A stretch of DNA of 64,000 nt, taken from Anaerolineae bacterium. GTDB taxonomy: Bacteria; Chloroflexota; Anaerolineae; DRVO01. The first letter of the stretch is position 1, and each line of letters opens with the position of its first letter. The DNA is taken from the NCBI GenBank assembly GCA_013178015.1, contig JABLXR010000026.1, positions 1 through 64,000 on the forward strand, written 5' to 3'. A program made the translations under genes and the position numbers. The notes beneath the pieces were generated by a model. The model was not told where the DNA came from. It did not search any database and saw only the letters and a list, made by a program, of their open reading frames with translations. Positions 9,703 to 18,109 of this stretch are shown piece after piece.

Positions 9703-11721
9703 ATGAGAGGGGACTGGGTAGGACGTTGGGGCGAGCGGCTGCCAGTCTCACCGCACTTACAGCCGCTGGTGCAATCATTGGAGATGTTGGGCCAGCGCCA
9801 AGCGACCGCGGACAGCCAAGTGCGGCGGCAGTTGCGCACCACGACCGATTTCGAGGAATACCGCGATAAGGTTCGCCGCAATCTGTGGGAGGTATTGGGT
9901 GGAATGCCGGAGCGCACGTCACTCGACCCGCGCCTGGTGGGCATGCTGGAGCGCGACGGCTACCGCATTGAGAAGGTGATATTCGAGAGCCGGCCACGCT
10001 TCTACGTCACTGCCCTCGTCTACGTGCCCACCGGCGGGAAGCCCCCCTTTCCTGCCGTGCTCCGGCCCCTGGGCCATTACCCTCAGGGTAAGGCTACCTA
10101 CTATGGCGGCGGCCCTGAAGTACAGGGTCACTGCATCGCTTTGGCCCGTAAAGGCTACGTCGTGCTCACCTTCGATCCTTATGGCCAACTAGAGCGCGGC
10201 AGCTACTTCGACCCCCGCTCCGGCAACAATCATTTCATCCAGGGCACGCAGGGTATCCTCACCGGCATGCACTTGGGCCAGCACTACCTATGGGATGCAG
10301 TGCGGGCGCTGGACTATCTGGTCAGCCGCCCAGAGGTAGATGCTCAGCGCCTCTGCGTCACCGGCACATCCGGTGGCGGCACGCAGACGGTGTACCTGGC
10401 GGCGGTGGATGAGCGCCTGGCTGTCTCAGTGCCTGTGTGTTACGTGATGGAAAGCCACCGCCAGTTTGGCCCCAGTCAGCTTCACCCGGAGTCGGTATTC
10501 CCAGGCTGCGTTCAGCCCTACGGCCCAAACAACACCGCCTTAGCTTGCTGCTTTGCGCCAAAGCCACAGCTCATCATCGGTGCGCTACATGATCCCGCCT
10601 TTCCCCACGAGTCTATGCAGGCTGTCTACGAGGAAGTGCGTCACGTGTATCGGCTATATGATGCCGAGGAGCGCCTAGCCCTGGTTTTGACGGACTCCGA
10701 TCACGGCTACACCCTGCCCATGCGCCAGGCCATGTATCGCTGGGCCAACTACTGGCTGGGCGTGGATGCCGATGATGAGGAGACAGAGATACACCTGGAA
10801 CGTCCGGACGATCTCTTCTGCTTGCCAGGCGGCGATGTCGCCAGCCTCGGAGGTGAAACGGCCTTCAGCCTCAATCTCATCCATGCCCATGCTCAAGCGC
10901 GTGCCTGTACAGAGCGCCGCTTTCGTGGTCTGTCATCGCCAACAGCATACAAGGCGGAGGTGCGTAGCGGATTGGCCAGGAGTCTGCTATTGCATAGGCC
11001 GACGTGCTTTCCACCGGCCACCGTCGTTGGCGAGAGCGAGACGGGGTTGGACCGTACCATCAGCTACCACTTCCAGCCGGAGCCGGGCTTTGACGTGCTC
11101 CTCACCCTCAGCCTGCCCAAGTGTGCAGAGCGCCCCTGTCCCGTCGTTCTGCACTGCAACGATGAATGGAACCTGCCCCGCGCCGGGCTGGCGACGGCAC
11201 TTCTGCGGACAGGATTAGGCCTAGTGGCAATAGGCGTGCGCCTGGGACCCGGCCATATGGCGCTCACCTTTGGCAGAACCGAAGTAGGCATGGCGGTAGT
11301 CGACCTGATGCGGGCGGCCGACTGGTTGGCAGGCATGGCCGAGATTGACTGTGCGCGCTTGGCGCTCCATGGTGAGGGCGTTAAGGCCGGGCTCGTAGCC
11401 CTGATGGCCGGCGCCTTGGATGAACGCTTCCGTGCCGTCGCTGCCGCCGGATTCGAGCCGTCACTCTTGGCACTGGTGGAGGAACCCGACAGGCGCTCGG
11501 ATTCACACTTGCTGCCGGGAGCGTTGCGGTACTACGACGTACCCGATGTGTGTGCCGCCATAGCACCTAGAGCTCTGTGGCTTCTGCACGACAAAGCAGA
11601 CGTGGTTTGGCCGAAACAGTTCTACGCTGCTGTAGGCAGCCCGCAGAACCTCAGAGTTGACCTTCCCTCCGACGATCGAGATTCACGAGTCGTACGGTGG
11701 CTAAAGGAGAGCTTATGCTGA
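9703..11721 (+). CDS. Tandem alpha/beta-hydrolase (active half first), second copy
   Basis: 672 residues from the ATG at 9703, with GAGGGG just upstream; the frame is open further upstream, but that part overlaps the previous gene and is not conserved. The first half carries CVTGTSGGGTQTVYL (Ser223) and DSDHGYTLPM (His334). The second half has the degenerate elbow LALHGEGVKAGLVA. It is clearly homologous to the preceding gene throughout, so the pair arose by duplication. It overlaps the start of the GH67-like gene by seven bases. It probably removes acyl groups from imported or surface-degraded oligosaccharides; this follows from family and context only. Confidence 0.82.
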   Translation: MRGDWVGRWGERLPVSPHLQPLVQSLEMLGQRQATADSQVRRQLRTTTDFEEYRDKVRRNLWEVLGGMPERTSLDPRLVGMLERDGYRIEKVIFESRPRFYVTALVYVPTGGKPPFPAVLRPLGHYPQGKATYYGGGPEVQGHCIALARKGYVVLTFDPYGQLERGSYFDPRSGNNHFIQGTQGILTGMHLGQHYLWDAVRALDYLVSRPEVDAQRLCVTGTSGGGTQTVYLAAVDERLAVSVPVCYVMESHRQFGPSQLHPESVFPGCVQPYGPNNTALACCFAPKPQLIIGALHDPAFPHESMQAVYEEVRHVYRLYDAEERLALVLTDSDHGYTLPMRQAMYRWANYWLGVDADDEETEIHLERPDDLFCLPGGDVASLGGETAFSLNLIHAHAQARACTERRFRGLSSPTAYKAEVRSGLARSLLLHRPTCFPPATVVGESETGLDRTISYHFQPEPGFDVLLTLSLPKCAERPCPVVLHCNDEWNLPRAGLATALLRTGLGLVAIGVRLGPGHMALTFGRTEVGMAVVDLMRAADWLAGMAEIDCARLALHGEGVKAGLVALMAGALDERFRAVAAAGFEPSLLALVEEPDRRSDSHLLPGALRYYDVPDVCAAIAPRALWLLHDKADVVWPKQFYAAVGSPQNLRVDLPSDDRDSRVVRWLKESLC

Positions 11722-14120
11722 ACCTGGCTGTTGACCCACGGCTGCACCCAGCGGTAAGGAAGGCCGCCCTGAGGCTGCATTCCCTTCTCGAGGATCTTGG
11801 CGTGCCTTGTGAGAGGCCGCACCCAGGTACAGAGAGCTCCGGCATCCTGATCACGCGCGGCGACACAATGGCAAGAGAGGTTGAGAGCCTGGCCATGGGC
11901 CTGAGGCCGGAGGGCTTCGCGTGGCGCCTCGGCCGGGATAGTGATGGAGAACCTACAGCTCTGATCTGCGGTGCTGATGACCGCGGAGCGCTCTACGCCA
12001 TACACGACCTCTGTGAGCGCATCGGCTTGGCCAGGGGCTGGCCAGAGGCGAGCGCCGGCACCAGCAACCCCTTCTTCCCGGTGCGCCGTTGGTCCATCGC
12101 GATCTCGCGCTTGCACCGCCGGCCTTGGGACGATCGTCGCACTCTCTGGGACGGGCTGGATCGCGTGCGCCGCATCATGGCACTGGCGCCAAACTATGGT
12201 GTCAATTCCATAGAGCTCAATGGCCGGCCAGGCGATGGCTTCGACCCGGATTGGCTTCTGGCCTACCGACATTACCCACAGTTCCGTGCTACCCGCTCCG
12301 TCGAGGCAAGCGATGACAGCTTACTGCTGCTGGAGGAAACAGCTCGCTCCGCACGTGACCTCTTACTCGACCTGTATGTGTGGAGTCACGAGCTGTACGT
12401 GCCACCGGAGTTCTTCGCCCTCTTCCCGGAGACGAAGGGAGTAGACTACGACCTGTGCACCTCCCATCCCCTGGTACAGCGCTTCATCTATGACCGTTAC
12501 GCCGAGCTGTTCGAGGGCGCACCCCACTTGGCGGGGGTGGTGCTCTCAGTGACTGAGTCAGGACACTTTAGCCTCATCACCGATGCCGGCTGTCAGTGCG
12601 ACCACTGCCGCCACATGAGCCGCAGCGACAGATTGCTCGCAGTGCTGACACCGGTCTATCGCGCCTGCCGCGACTACGGCAAGACGCTCGTGGCGCGCAC
12701 CTTTCAAGCAGCGTTTATCAAGGACCTGGATTCCCACCCGGAGTTGGACATCATCCGCGAGGCCTTCTCCCACCTGCCTGGGGACGTGTACCTGATGTCT
12801 AAGTACTGTCCCCAGGATTTCTACGGCACCGAAATCGTGGACGAGCCACTCATCGGAGCTTTCGCCAACCCCCACCTGGTGGAGTTCAGCCTGGACCGCG
12901 AGTGGTCGGGGCGCACCTTCATCCCAGTGCTGACTCCCGACGATTTCCAGAAGCGGTTGCGCCACGCTGTCGAGAAAGGAGTCGTGGGCACCGTAGCGCG
13001 GGTGGATTTCCCCTTCCCGGAGATGGAGCCAGAGGAGATATTCACCCATTTCAACGAATTCAATGCCTATGTATTCGGGAAACTCTCTTGGGACCCTAAC
13101 TACGATCTGGACCAGGCCTGGCAGCAATGGGGCCTGATGCACTACGGCGCCGAAGCAGCACCAGCGGTGACGGCTGCCCTAAAACACACCGAGCTGGCCA
13201 GCGAGCGTGTCTTCTTCGTCAAGGGCGTGACGGTAGTCAACTACCACAACATGATCGCCGCCTTGGAGCACTCTCTGGAGAATCTGTGGGCGCGCGCCCC
13301 CAGTAAGTGGGAACCGGAGAAGCGCTGGCTCACCGACAAGTTCTTCCATCCCGATGAGGACTTCATCCGGGAAGTGGCCTCTTCGCCTCTGGAAGCGTGC
13401 CGTGAGGCAGAGGCGGCGCTGCAGCAGCTAGCCGACGGGCGCGATGCCATGCCACCGGCGCAGTACCTGAAGCTGCGCAACCAACTGGAGGTCATGCGGG
13501 ACGCAGGTGCCCTCTGGTCGAGATTGAACGAGCTCTTCTTCCGCTACGTCGCCTGGCAGGACCACGACCAGTTGCCCAGCGCTGAGGAGATGGCCAAGTC
13601 CTTGGAAGCAGCCCAGGGCGTCATCCGCCAGGCACTAGCTATGGAGAGGCGCCACGGGCTGTACTCCTGGCCGGTCTTTTCGCCTGACCGCGGCATCAGC
13701 GCCTACGAGTTCGTCGAGCAGGTGTGGTGCCGCTATCTATCTACCTACCTGGGCGTGCCGGTGCCTGAGTTCGTTATTACCCGTTGGTCCGCGTCGTTCT
13801 GGTACTCCTATGCCCACGATGAACCGGGCCATGAGCGCCAGGGTTTCCTGGCGCTATGGCTCGACTGTCTGGAGGCAGCTCGCCGGCACTGGGGTTACCG
13901 GAGCAATGGTCGCTTGCTCAATTGGCCACCGGAGATAGAGGGCGCCAGTTTCGCCAGTGAGGCGATAGACCTGCACAAGAATGGCGCTGCTTTCCCTCTG
14001 CCGGTGGGGCTGCCCATACAAGGTCCGTCTATTCCATCGGGGAACGGCGACGTCTGGCGAGTGTGTCGTACCGAGGAAGGGCTGGGCGTTGAGTTAGGTC
14101 ACAACTGGGAAAGGCCATGA
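11715..14120 (+). CDS. GH67-like (alpha-glucuronidase-related) glycoside hydrolase candidate
   Basis: 801 residues from the ATG at 11715 (AAAGGAG six bases before), overlapping the stop of the hydrolase gene. Near residues 85-110, GADDRGALYAIHDLCERIGL matches the N-terminal domain shared by GH67, GH20 and related glycosidases. A long central region looks like a TIM barrel, with VVLSVTESGHF carrying a possible catalytic Glu and a CQCDHCRH cluster after it. The C-terminal third is helical. No signal peptide is seen. Alpha-glucuronidases of GH67 remove (methyl)glucuronic acid from xylo-oligosaccharides, which would fit the esterase-like neighbours, but the match is partial and the true substrate is unknown. 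Confidence 0.6.
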   Translation: MLNLAVDPRLHPAVRKAALRLHSLLEDLGVPCERPHPGTESSGILITRGDTMAREVESLAMGLRPEGFAWRLGRDSDGEPTALICGADDRGALYAIHDLCERIGLARGWPEASAGTSNPFFPVRRWSIAISRLHRRPWDDRRTLWDGLDRVRRIMALAPNYGVNSIELNGRPGDGFDPDWLLAYRHYPQFRATRSVEASDDSLLLLEETARSARDLLLDLYVWSHELYVPPEFFALFPETKGVDYDLCTSHPLVQRFIYDRYAELFEGAPHLAGVVLSVTESGHFSLITDAGCQCDHCRHMSRSDRLLAVLTPVYRACRDYGKTLVARTFQAAFIKDLDSHPELDIIREAFSHLPGDVYLMSKYCPQDFYGTEIVDEPLIGAFANPHLVEFSLDREWSGRTFIPVLTPDDFQKRLRHAVEKGVVGTVARVDFPFPEMEPEEIFTHFNEFNAYVFGKLSWDPNYDLDQAWQQWGLMHYGAEAAPAVTAALKHTELASERVFFVKGVTVVNYHNMIAALEHSLENLWARAPSKWEPEKRWLTDKFFHPDEDFIREVASSPLEACREAEAALQQLADGRDAMPPAQYLKLRNQLEVMRDAGALWSRLNELFFRYVAWQDHDQLPSAEEMAKSLEAAQGVIRQALAMERRHGLYSWPVFSPDRGISAYEFVEQVWCRYLSTYLGVPVPEFVITRWSASFWYSYAHDEPGHERQGFLALWLDCLEAARRHWGYRSNGRLLNWPPEIEGASFASEAIDLHKNGAAFPLPVGLPIQGPSIPSGNGDVWRVCRTEEGLGVELGHNWERP

Positions 14121-14206
14121 GCAAGTAAGCTGCGCCGACAAGGAATCGTTGGCACCGGGGGGAGCTCATGGCCCGTGCCACTGTAGGTCAGGGTTGTCAC
14201 TCCAGG

Positions 14207-14237
14207 AAGAGGGGGAGTCGGCGTCCGGCACCCTCTT
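14207..14237 (+). terminator. Weak hairpin between GH67-like gene and ABC exporter
   Basis: AAGAGGG at 14207-14213 can pair with CCCTCTT at 14231-14237 across a 17-base loop, about 90 bp after the GH67-like stop codon. There is no U-run. It may separate the carbohydrate operon from the exporter genes. Confidence 0.3.
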
Positions 14238-14312
14238 GTCCGATGGACGAGGCTCCGCTATTCTGAGCCGTCGTCTCCCGCCCTGACCCACCTCCCACCG
14301 CGAGGTGCCAAC

Positions 14313-15230
14313 GTGAACCAGATTGCCCTGGAAGTGACCAACCTTCGCAAGCGGTATGGCGACCTACAGGCCGTGGACGGGGTGTCGTTCTCGATCCGCT
14401 CAGGCGAAGTCTTCGGCATCCTGGGTCCCAACGGCGCCGGCAAGACCACCACCGTCGAGTGCATCGAGGGGCTGCGACAGCCGGATTCGGGCCAAGTCGT
14501 CATCTTGGGCGAGCCCTTCGGCGCCAACCGCCCCGAGTTTCGCCAGCGCCTGGGGATACAGCTCCAAACCACCGGCCTCTACCCCAAGCTCACTGTACGG
14601 GAGATAGTGGAGCTGTTCGCTTCCTTCTACCAGCACTCTCTGGACCCCGACGCTTTGCTCGACCTGGTGGGACTGCGCGAGGTGCAGGGCACCGCCAGCG
14701 CCAAGCTGTCCGGGGGCCAACTGCAGCGGCTCTCCCTGGCCCTGGCGCTGGTCAACGAGCCCGAGATGCTGTTCCTGGACGAGCCTACCACCGGGCTCGA
14801 CCCCCAGTCCCGCCGCAGCGTCTGGGAGATCGTCAAGGACCTGCGCCGCCAGGGCAGGACCGTGCTCCTGACCACCCACTACATGGAGGAGGCGGAGGAG
14901 CTGTGCGATAGGGTGGCCATCATGGACCGGGGGCGTATCATCGAACTGGATACTCCGCGTGAACTGATCGGCCAGCACTTCCAGGAGACGGCCATCGAGG
15001 TGGGCTCGGTGGAGGGCCTGAGGGAGACGGAGCTGGCCGAGCTCCCATCGGTATCGGACGTCACGTCGGAGGACGGCCGGTTCACCATCTACTCCGCCGA
15101 CGTACCCCGTACCATGGCAGGACTCTTCGACCTCGCCGAACGGCAGTCGCTGGCGCTCGGCGCCCTCACCATCCGCCAGGCCACGCTGGAAGACGTGTTC
15201 CTGAAGATCACCGGAAGGAGGATCCGCTGA
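14313..15230 (+). CDS. ABC-2 type exporter, ATP-binding subunit
   Basis: 305 residues from GTG at 14313. All nucleotide-binding motifs are present: Walker A GPNGAGKTT (38-46), signature LSGGQ (132-136), Walker B LFLDEP (153-158) and the following TTGLDP. The C-terminal extension is that of the drug/antibiotic/lipid exporter group (DrrA/CcmA-like). It overlaps its permease by one base (TGATG), which implies coupled translation. The substrate is not predictable. Confidence 0.93.
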   Translation: MNQIALEVTNLRKRYGDLQAVDGVSFSIRSGEVFGILGPNGAGKTTTVECIEGLRQPDSGQVVILGEPFGANRPEFRQRLGIQLQTTGLYPKLTVREIVELFASFYQHSLDPDALLDLVGLREVQGTASAKLSGGQLQRLSLALALVNEPEMLFLDEPTTGLDPQSRRSVWEIVKDLRRQGRTVLLTTHYMEEAEELCDRVAIMDRGRIIELDTPRELIGQHFQETAIEVGSVEGLRETELAELPSVSDVTSEDGRFTIYSADVPRTMAGLFDLAERQSLALGALTIRQATLEDVFLKITGRRIR

Positions 15231-16327
15231 TGGGAGCCTTCAGGGCGCTCTATCTGGCCAATGCCCGGGAGTTTGTCCGCGACAAGCTGGCTATGACCAT
15301 CACCATCATTATGCCTCTGCTGTTCGCCGGCTTCTTCGGCGTAATCTTCGGCCGCAGCGGTGAGGGCATCAGGATACAGCTGGGCCTAATGGTACAGGAC
15401 AGCGGCCCAGCTGGCCAGCAGATCGCTTCGCTGCTGGAGGGTGACCGGACGATCGGCACGGTCTCCACACGTCGAGGGGAGATGGACCCGCTGCTGGAGT
15501 CGCTGCGGGCAGGAGATCTTCACGTCATCCTGGTGCTGCCGGAGGGGCTGACGCAGAGGATGAGCAGCGGCCAGCCCACCGCCCTCCCGGTCTATTACGA
15601 CCCCACCAGTCAGGTCTCTTCAGGCGTGGGGCTGGGATTCGTGAGAAGCTTCCTCAGCCAGGCCAACCTAGCCATTGCCTCTGCGCCAGAGCTCCTGACC
15701 GCAGAGCCGCTCAGCGTCCAGGTGGAAAGACAGAGCCCTGCCTCCTTCTACGTCCCCAGTATGCTCGGCCTGGCCATCCTCTGGCTGGGGGTGTTCGGCA
15801 CCGCTATGCCTCTGGTGGAAATGCGCGAGAAGAAGGTGCTGCGACGACTGGCGGTGGCGCCTCTCTCCACCCGGACGATGCTGGCAGGGCAGGTCGCTTG
15901 GCGAGTGACGGTGGGCATCGCCCAGGCAGTCCTGTTCGTCGCCTTCGGCATCCTGGTCTTGGGACTCAACCCTGGCAACCAGTTTTTGCTCTTCCCGGCC
16001 ATTGTCCTCCTTGGCGCGGTTGCTTTCGTGACGATGGGGTACTTCATCGCTGCCCTGTCCCCCAGCAGCGAGGCCGCCGTGGCCGTGGCTCAGGTGGTGA
16101 ACTTCGCCATGACCTTCCTGTCCGGCAGCTTCTTCGAGGCAGAGTTGCTGCCCTCCGTCCTGCGCCCGGTCATGTACGTCATGCCCCTGACCTACCTCTC
16201 GGATGCCCTCCGCCAGGTCATGGTGGACTTTCGGCCCATGTTCCCTCTCTGGCTAGACGCAGCTGTGCTGGGTGCTCTCCTCCTGCTGCTGGTCCCCCTG
16301 ACCATCAAGTTCTGGCGCTGGGAGTAG
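15230..16327 (+). CDS. ABC-2 type exporter, permease subunit
   Basis: 365 residues. One helix near the N-terminus (AMTITIIMPLLFAGFFGVIFG) is followed by a large extracytoplasmic region, then five more helices in the C-terminal half, the usual layout of ABC-2 permeases of the YhhJ/LinK type. It pairs with the ATPase at 14313. The stop codon TAG at 16325 is the first unit of a short-repeat hairpin that separates this gene from the convergent gene at 16492. Confidence 0.9.
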   Translation: MGAFRALYLANAREFVRDKLAMTITIIMPLLFAGFFGVIFGRSGEGIRIQLGLMVQDSGPAGQQIASLLEGDRTIGTVSTRRGEMDPLLESLRAGDLHVILVLPEGLTQRMSSGQPTALPVYYDPTSQVSSGVGLGFVRSFLSQANLAIASAPELLTAEPLSVQVERQSPASFYVPSMLGLAILWLGVFGTAMPLVEMREKKVLRRLAVAPLSTRTMLAGQVAWRVTVGIAQAVLFVAFGILVLGLNPGNQFLLFPAIVLLGAVAFVTMGYFIAALSPSSEAAVAVAQVVNFAMTFLSGSFFEAELLPSVLRPVMYVMPLTYLSDALRQVMVDFRPMFPLWLDAAVLGALLLLLVPLTIKFWRWE

Positions 16328-16505
16328 GGGGTAGGTTACAGGTTACAGGTTACAGGTTACAGGGGACAGGGGACAGGGGGTAGGCAGGAGAGGCGGCGGG
16401 TGCGGGGAGCGCATCGGCAGTCTCCGCTCGACCTACTACAACTGAGCGCCCGTCCCCTATAGCCTGTCCCCTGTCCCCTGTAACCTATCCCCTATCCCCT
16501 GCCCT
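16325..16505. repeat. Inverted heptamer arrays (GGTTACA / GGGGACA) between convergent genes
   Basis: The left arm holds four GGTTACA units and two GGGGACA units (about 16332-16383). The right arm (about 16447-16503) is the reverse complement of the same units plus GGGGATA variants. About 23 bases can pair without a mismatch around a roughly 64-base loop. Both flanking genes end in TAG codons supplied by the repeat units. The structure could act as a two-way terminator. The same units recur at 31853-31945. Confidence 0.85.
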
Positions 16506-18000
16506 TGAGGTCCCTGACCGTGGGGCCGTGGATGAAGGTGCCGTCGGGGCGGAAGCGGGACCCGTGACAGGGGCAGTCCCAGGTTCGTTCGGCCGCGTTC
16601 CACCGCACCAGGCAGCCCTGGTGCGCACAGGAGGGGGACAGAGCGTGTAGGCCGCCCTGCTCGTCCTTGTAGAGGGCCACCTTCTTCCCTTCGAGTTCGA
16701 GCACCCGGCCCTCGCCCGGGGCCAGGTCCGCCGGCGTCCCCTGTTCCACGTGGCGCAGCCGGTCCACCGCGTAGTGCTGCACGAACCGGGCACCGCCCTC
16801 GACGAGATGCTCCGCCCCCTTGAGCTGGGCTACCCGGGCCGGGTAGAAGGCCGGAAGCCAGTCGTTCTCCCGCCTCTGGATCAGGTCGGACAGCATCATG
16901 GCCGCGGCGACCCCGTTGCTCATGCCCCAGCCGCCGAACCCAGTGGCGACGTACAGGTTGTCGGAGATGGGGCTGTAGCGACCCACGTAGGGGGCGCCGT
17001 CCAGAGTGTAGTTGTCCTGGGTGGACCAGCGGTACTCGATGGACTCCAGGTCGAAGTGGGCACGGGCGTACTCCGCCAGGTCTGCGTAGTACCGGGTAGT
17101 GTCGCCCCCACGGCCGGTGACGTGCTGCCCCCCGCCGAGCAGGACGAGCCAGCCGTCGGCGGTGGGGTGCGGCCGAATGGAGTGGAAGCCGGGCTTGACG
17201 CTGATGTAGAGCTCCAGAGGTACCTCTCCTCGAAGCCGCGTGGCCAAGACGTAGGATCGCCTGGGTGTCTGGCGGGCGAAGTACAGCCCGCGATCCAGGA
17301 AGGGAGTGTGGGTGGCCACGAGGCAATGCTCGGCCCTGATGCGTCCTCGGTCCGTGCGGACCACCGGCCGGACCCCTTCGTCCACGTCGAGCGCTCGCGT
17401 CTCCTCCCAGACGTAACTCCCTTCGCCGGGAATGGCATCCGCCAAGGCGAGAAGAAAGCGACGGGGGTGGAACAGGGCCTGGTTATGGAAGCAGACGGCG
17501 CCGTAGGTGGGGTAGGGGAGGGAGGCCTCCTTCCCGAAGGAAGCCGGCAGGCCGAGCGAGCGGGATACCTCTGCCTCCTCCTGCACGATCTCGGCGTCCC
17601 CCGGACGCTCAGCGAAGGTGCAGGAAGGCAGGCGGCGGAAGTCGCATTCGATGCCCCTCTCCGCCACCAGCGAGGCCACCTTCTCTATAGCAGCCTGGTT
17701 GGCCTGGCCGTAGAGCTGAGCCCGCTCCCGACCCAGGCGGGAGACCAGGTCCCGGTAGAGGATGCCGTGTTGGGAGGTGAGCTTGCCGGTAGTGTGGCCG
17801 GTGACACCGGTGACTATGCGGTGGGCCTCCACTACCGCCACGCGCAGGCCTGCCTGTCTCAGCAAGTATGCCGCGGTGATGCCCACGATGCCGCCCCCGA
17901 GGATGGCGACGTCCACCTGTGCGTCTTGAGGTTGTGGGGGGAAGTCCGTCTCGGGGGTGCTGGCGATCCAGTACGACTGAGGTCTGCCGGGGAGATCCAT
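16492..18000 (-). CDS. FAD-dependent oxidoreductase fused to a Rieske [2Fe-2S] domain
   Basis: 502 residues. Residues 28-60 are an FAD-binding Rossmann fold (VDVAILGGGIVGITAAYLL, ending VAVVEAH). A DAO-type body runs to about 400, with the flavin-closing motif NLYVATGFGGWGMSNG. The last 90 residues form a Rieske domain with both cluster ligand pairs, CAHQGC and CPCHG. Such DAO-Rieske fusions are known in bacteria as putative amine or amino-acid oxidoreductases that pass electrons through the cluster. There is no signal peptide. The stop codon TAG is part of the adjoining repeat array. Its neighbours on the same strand are the IorA-like gene and an alcohol dehydrogenase, but gaps of more than 100 bp make a single operon uncertain. 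Confidence 0.9.
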   Translation of the reverse strand: MDLPGRPQSYWIASTPETDFPPQPQDAQVDVAILGGGIVGITAAYLLRQAGLRVAVVEAHRIVTGVTGHTTGKLTSQHGILYRDLVSRLGRERAQLYGQANQAAIEKVASLVAERGIECDFRRLPSCTFAERPGDAEIVQEEAEVSRSLGLPASFGKEASLPYPTYGAVCFHNQALFHPRRFLLALADAIPGEGSYVWEETRALDVDEGVRPVVRTDRGRIRAEHCLVATHTPFLDRGLYFARQTPRRSYVLATRLRGEVPLELYISVKPGFHSIRPHPTADGWLVLLGGGQHVTGRGGDTTRYYADLAEYARAHFDLESIEYRWSTQDNYTLDGAPYVGRYSPISDNLYVATGFGGWGMSNGVAAAMMLSDLIQRRENDWLPAFYPARVAQLKGAEHLVEGGARFVQHYAVDRLRHVEQGTPADLAPGEGRVLELEGKKVALYKDEQGGLHALSPSCAHQGCLVRWNAAERTWDCPCHGSRFRPDGTFIHGPTVRDLKGRG

Positions 18001-18109
18001 GTCTATTCCTCCAGACTAACGCTCAAAGGCCAAGCTTCGCTGACAGTTGAGAGCCATGATAGGGGCTGAGGTCCGCGCGTCAACTGAGGGTCAATGTGGG
18101 CGAAGGCCT

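Noticed and set aside
16325-16505. CRISPR-like array
   Set aside because: Units are 7 bases long with no spacers, and the two arms are inverted with respect to each other.
16750-18069. 439-codon plus-strand frame opposite the DAO-Rieske gene
   Set aside because: The minus-strand frame carries exact FAD and Rieske motifs; the plus frame is compositional.
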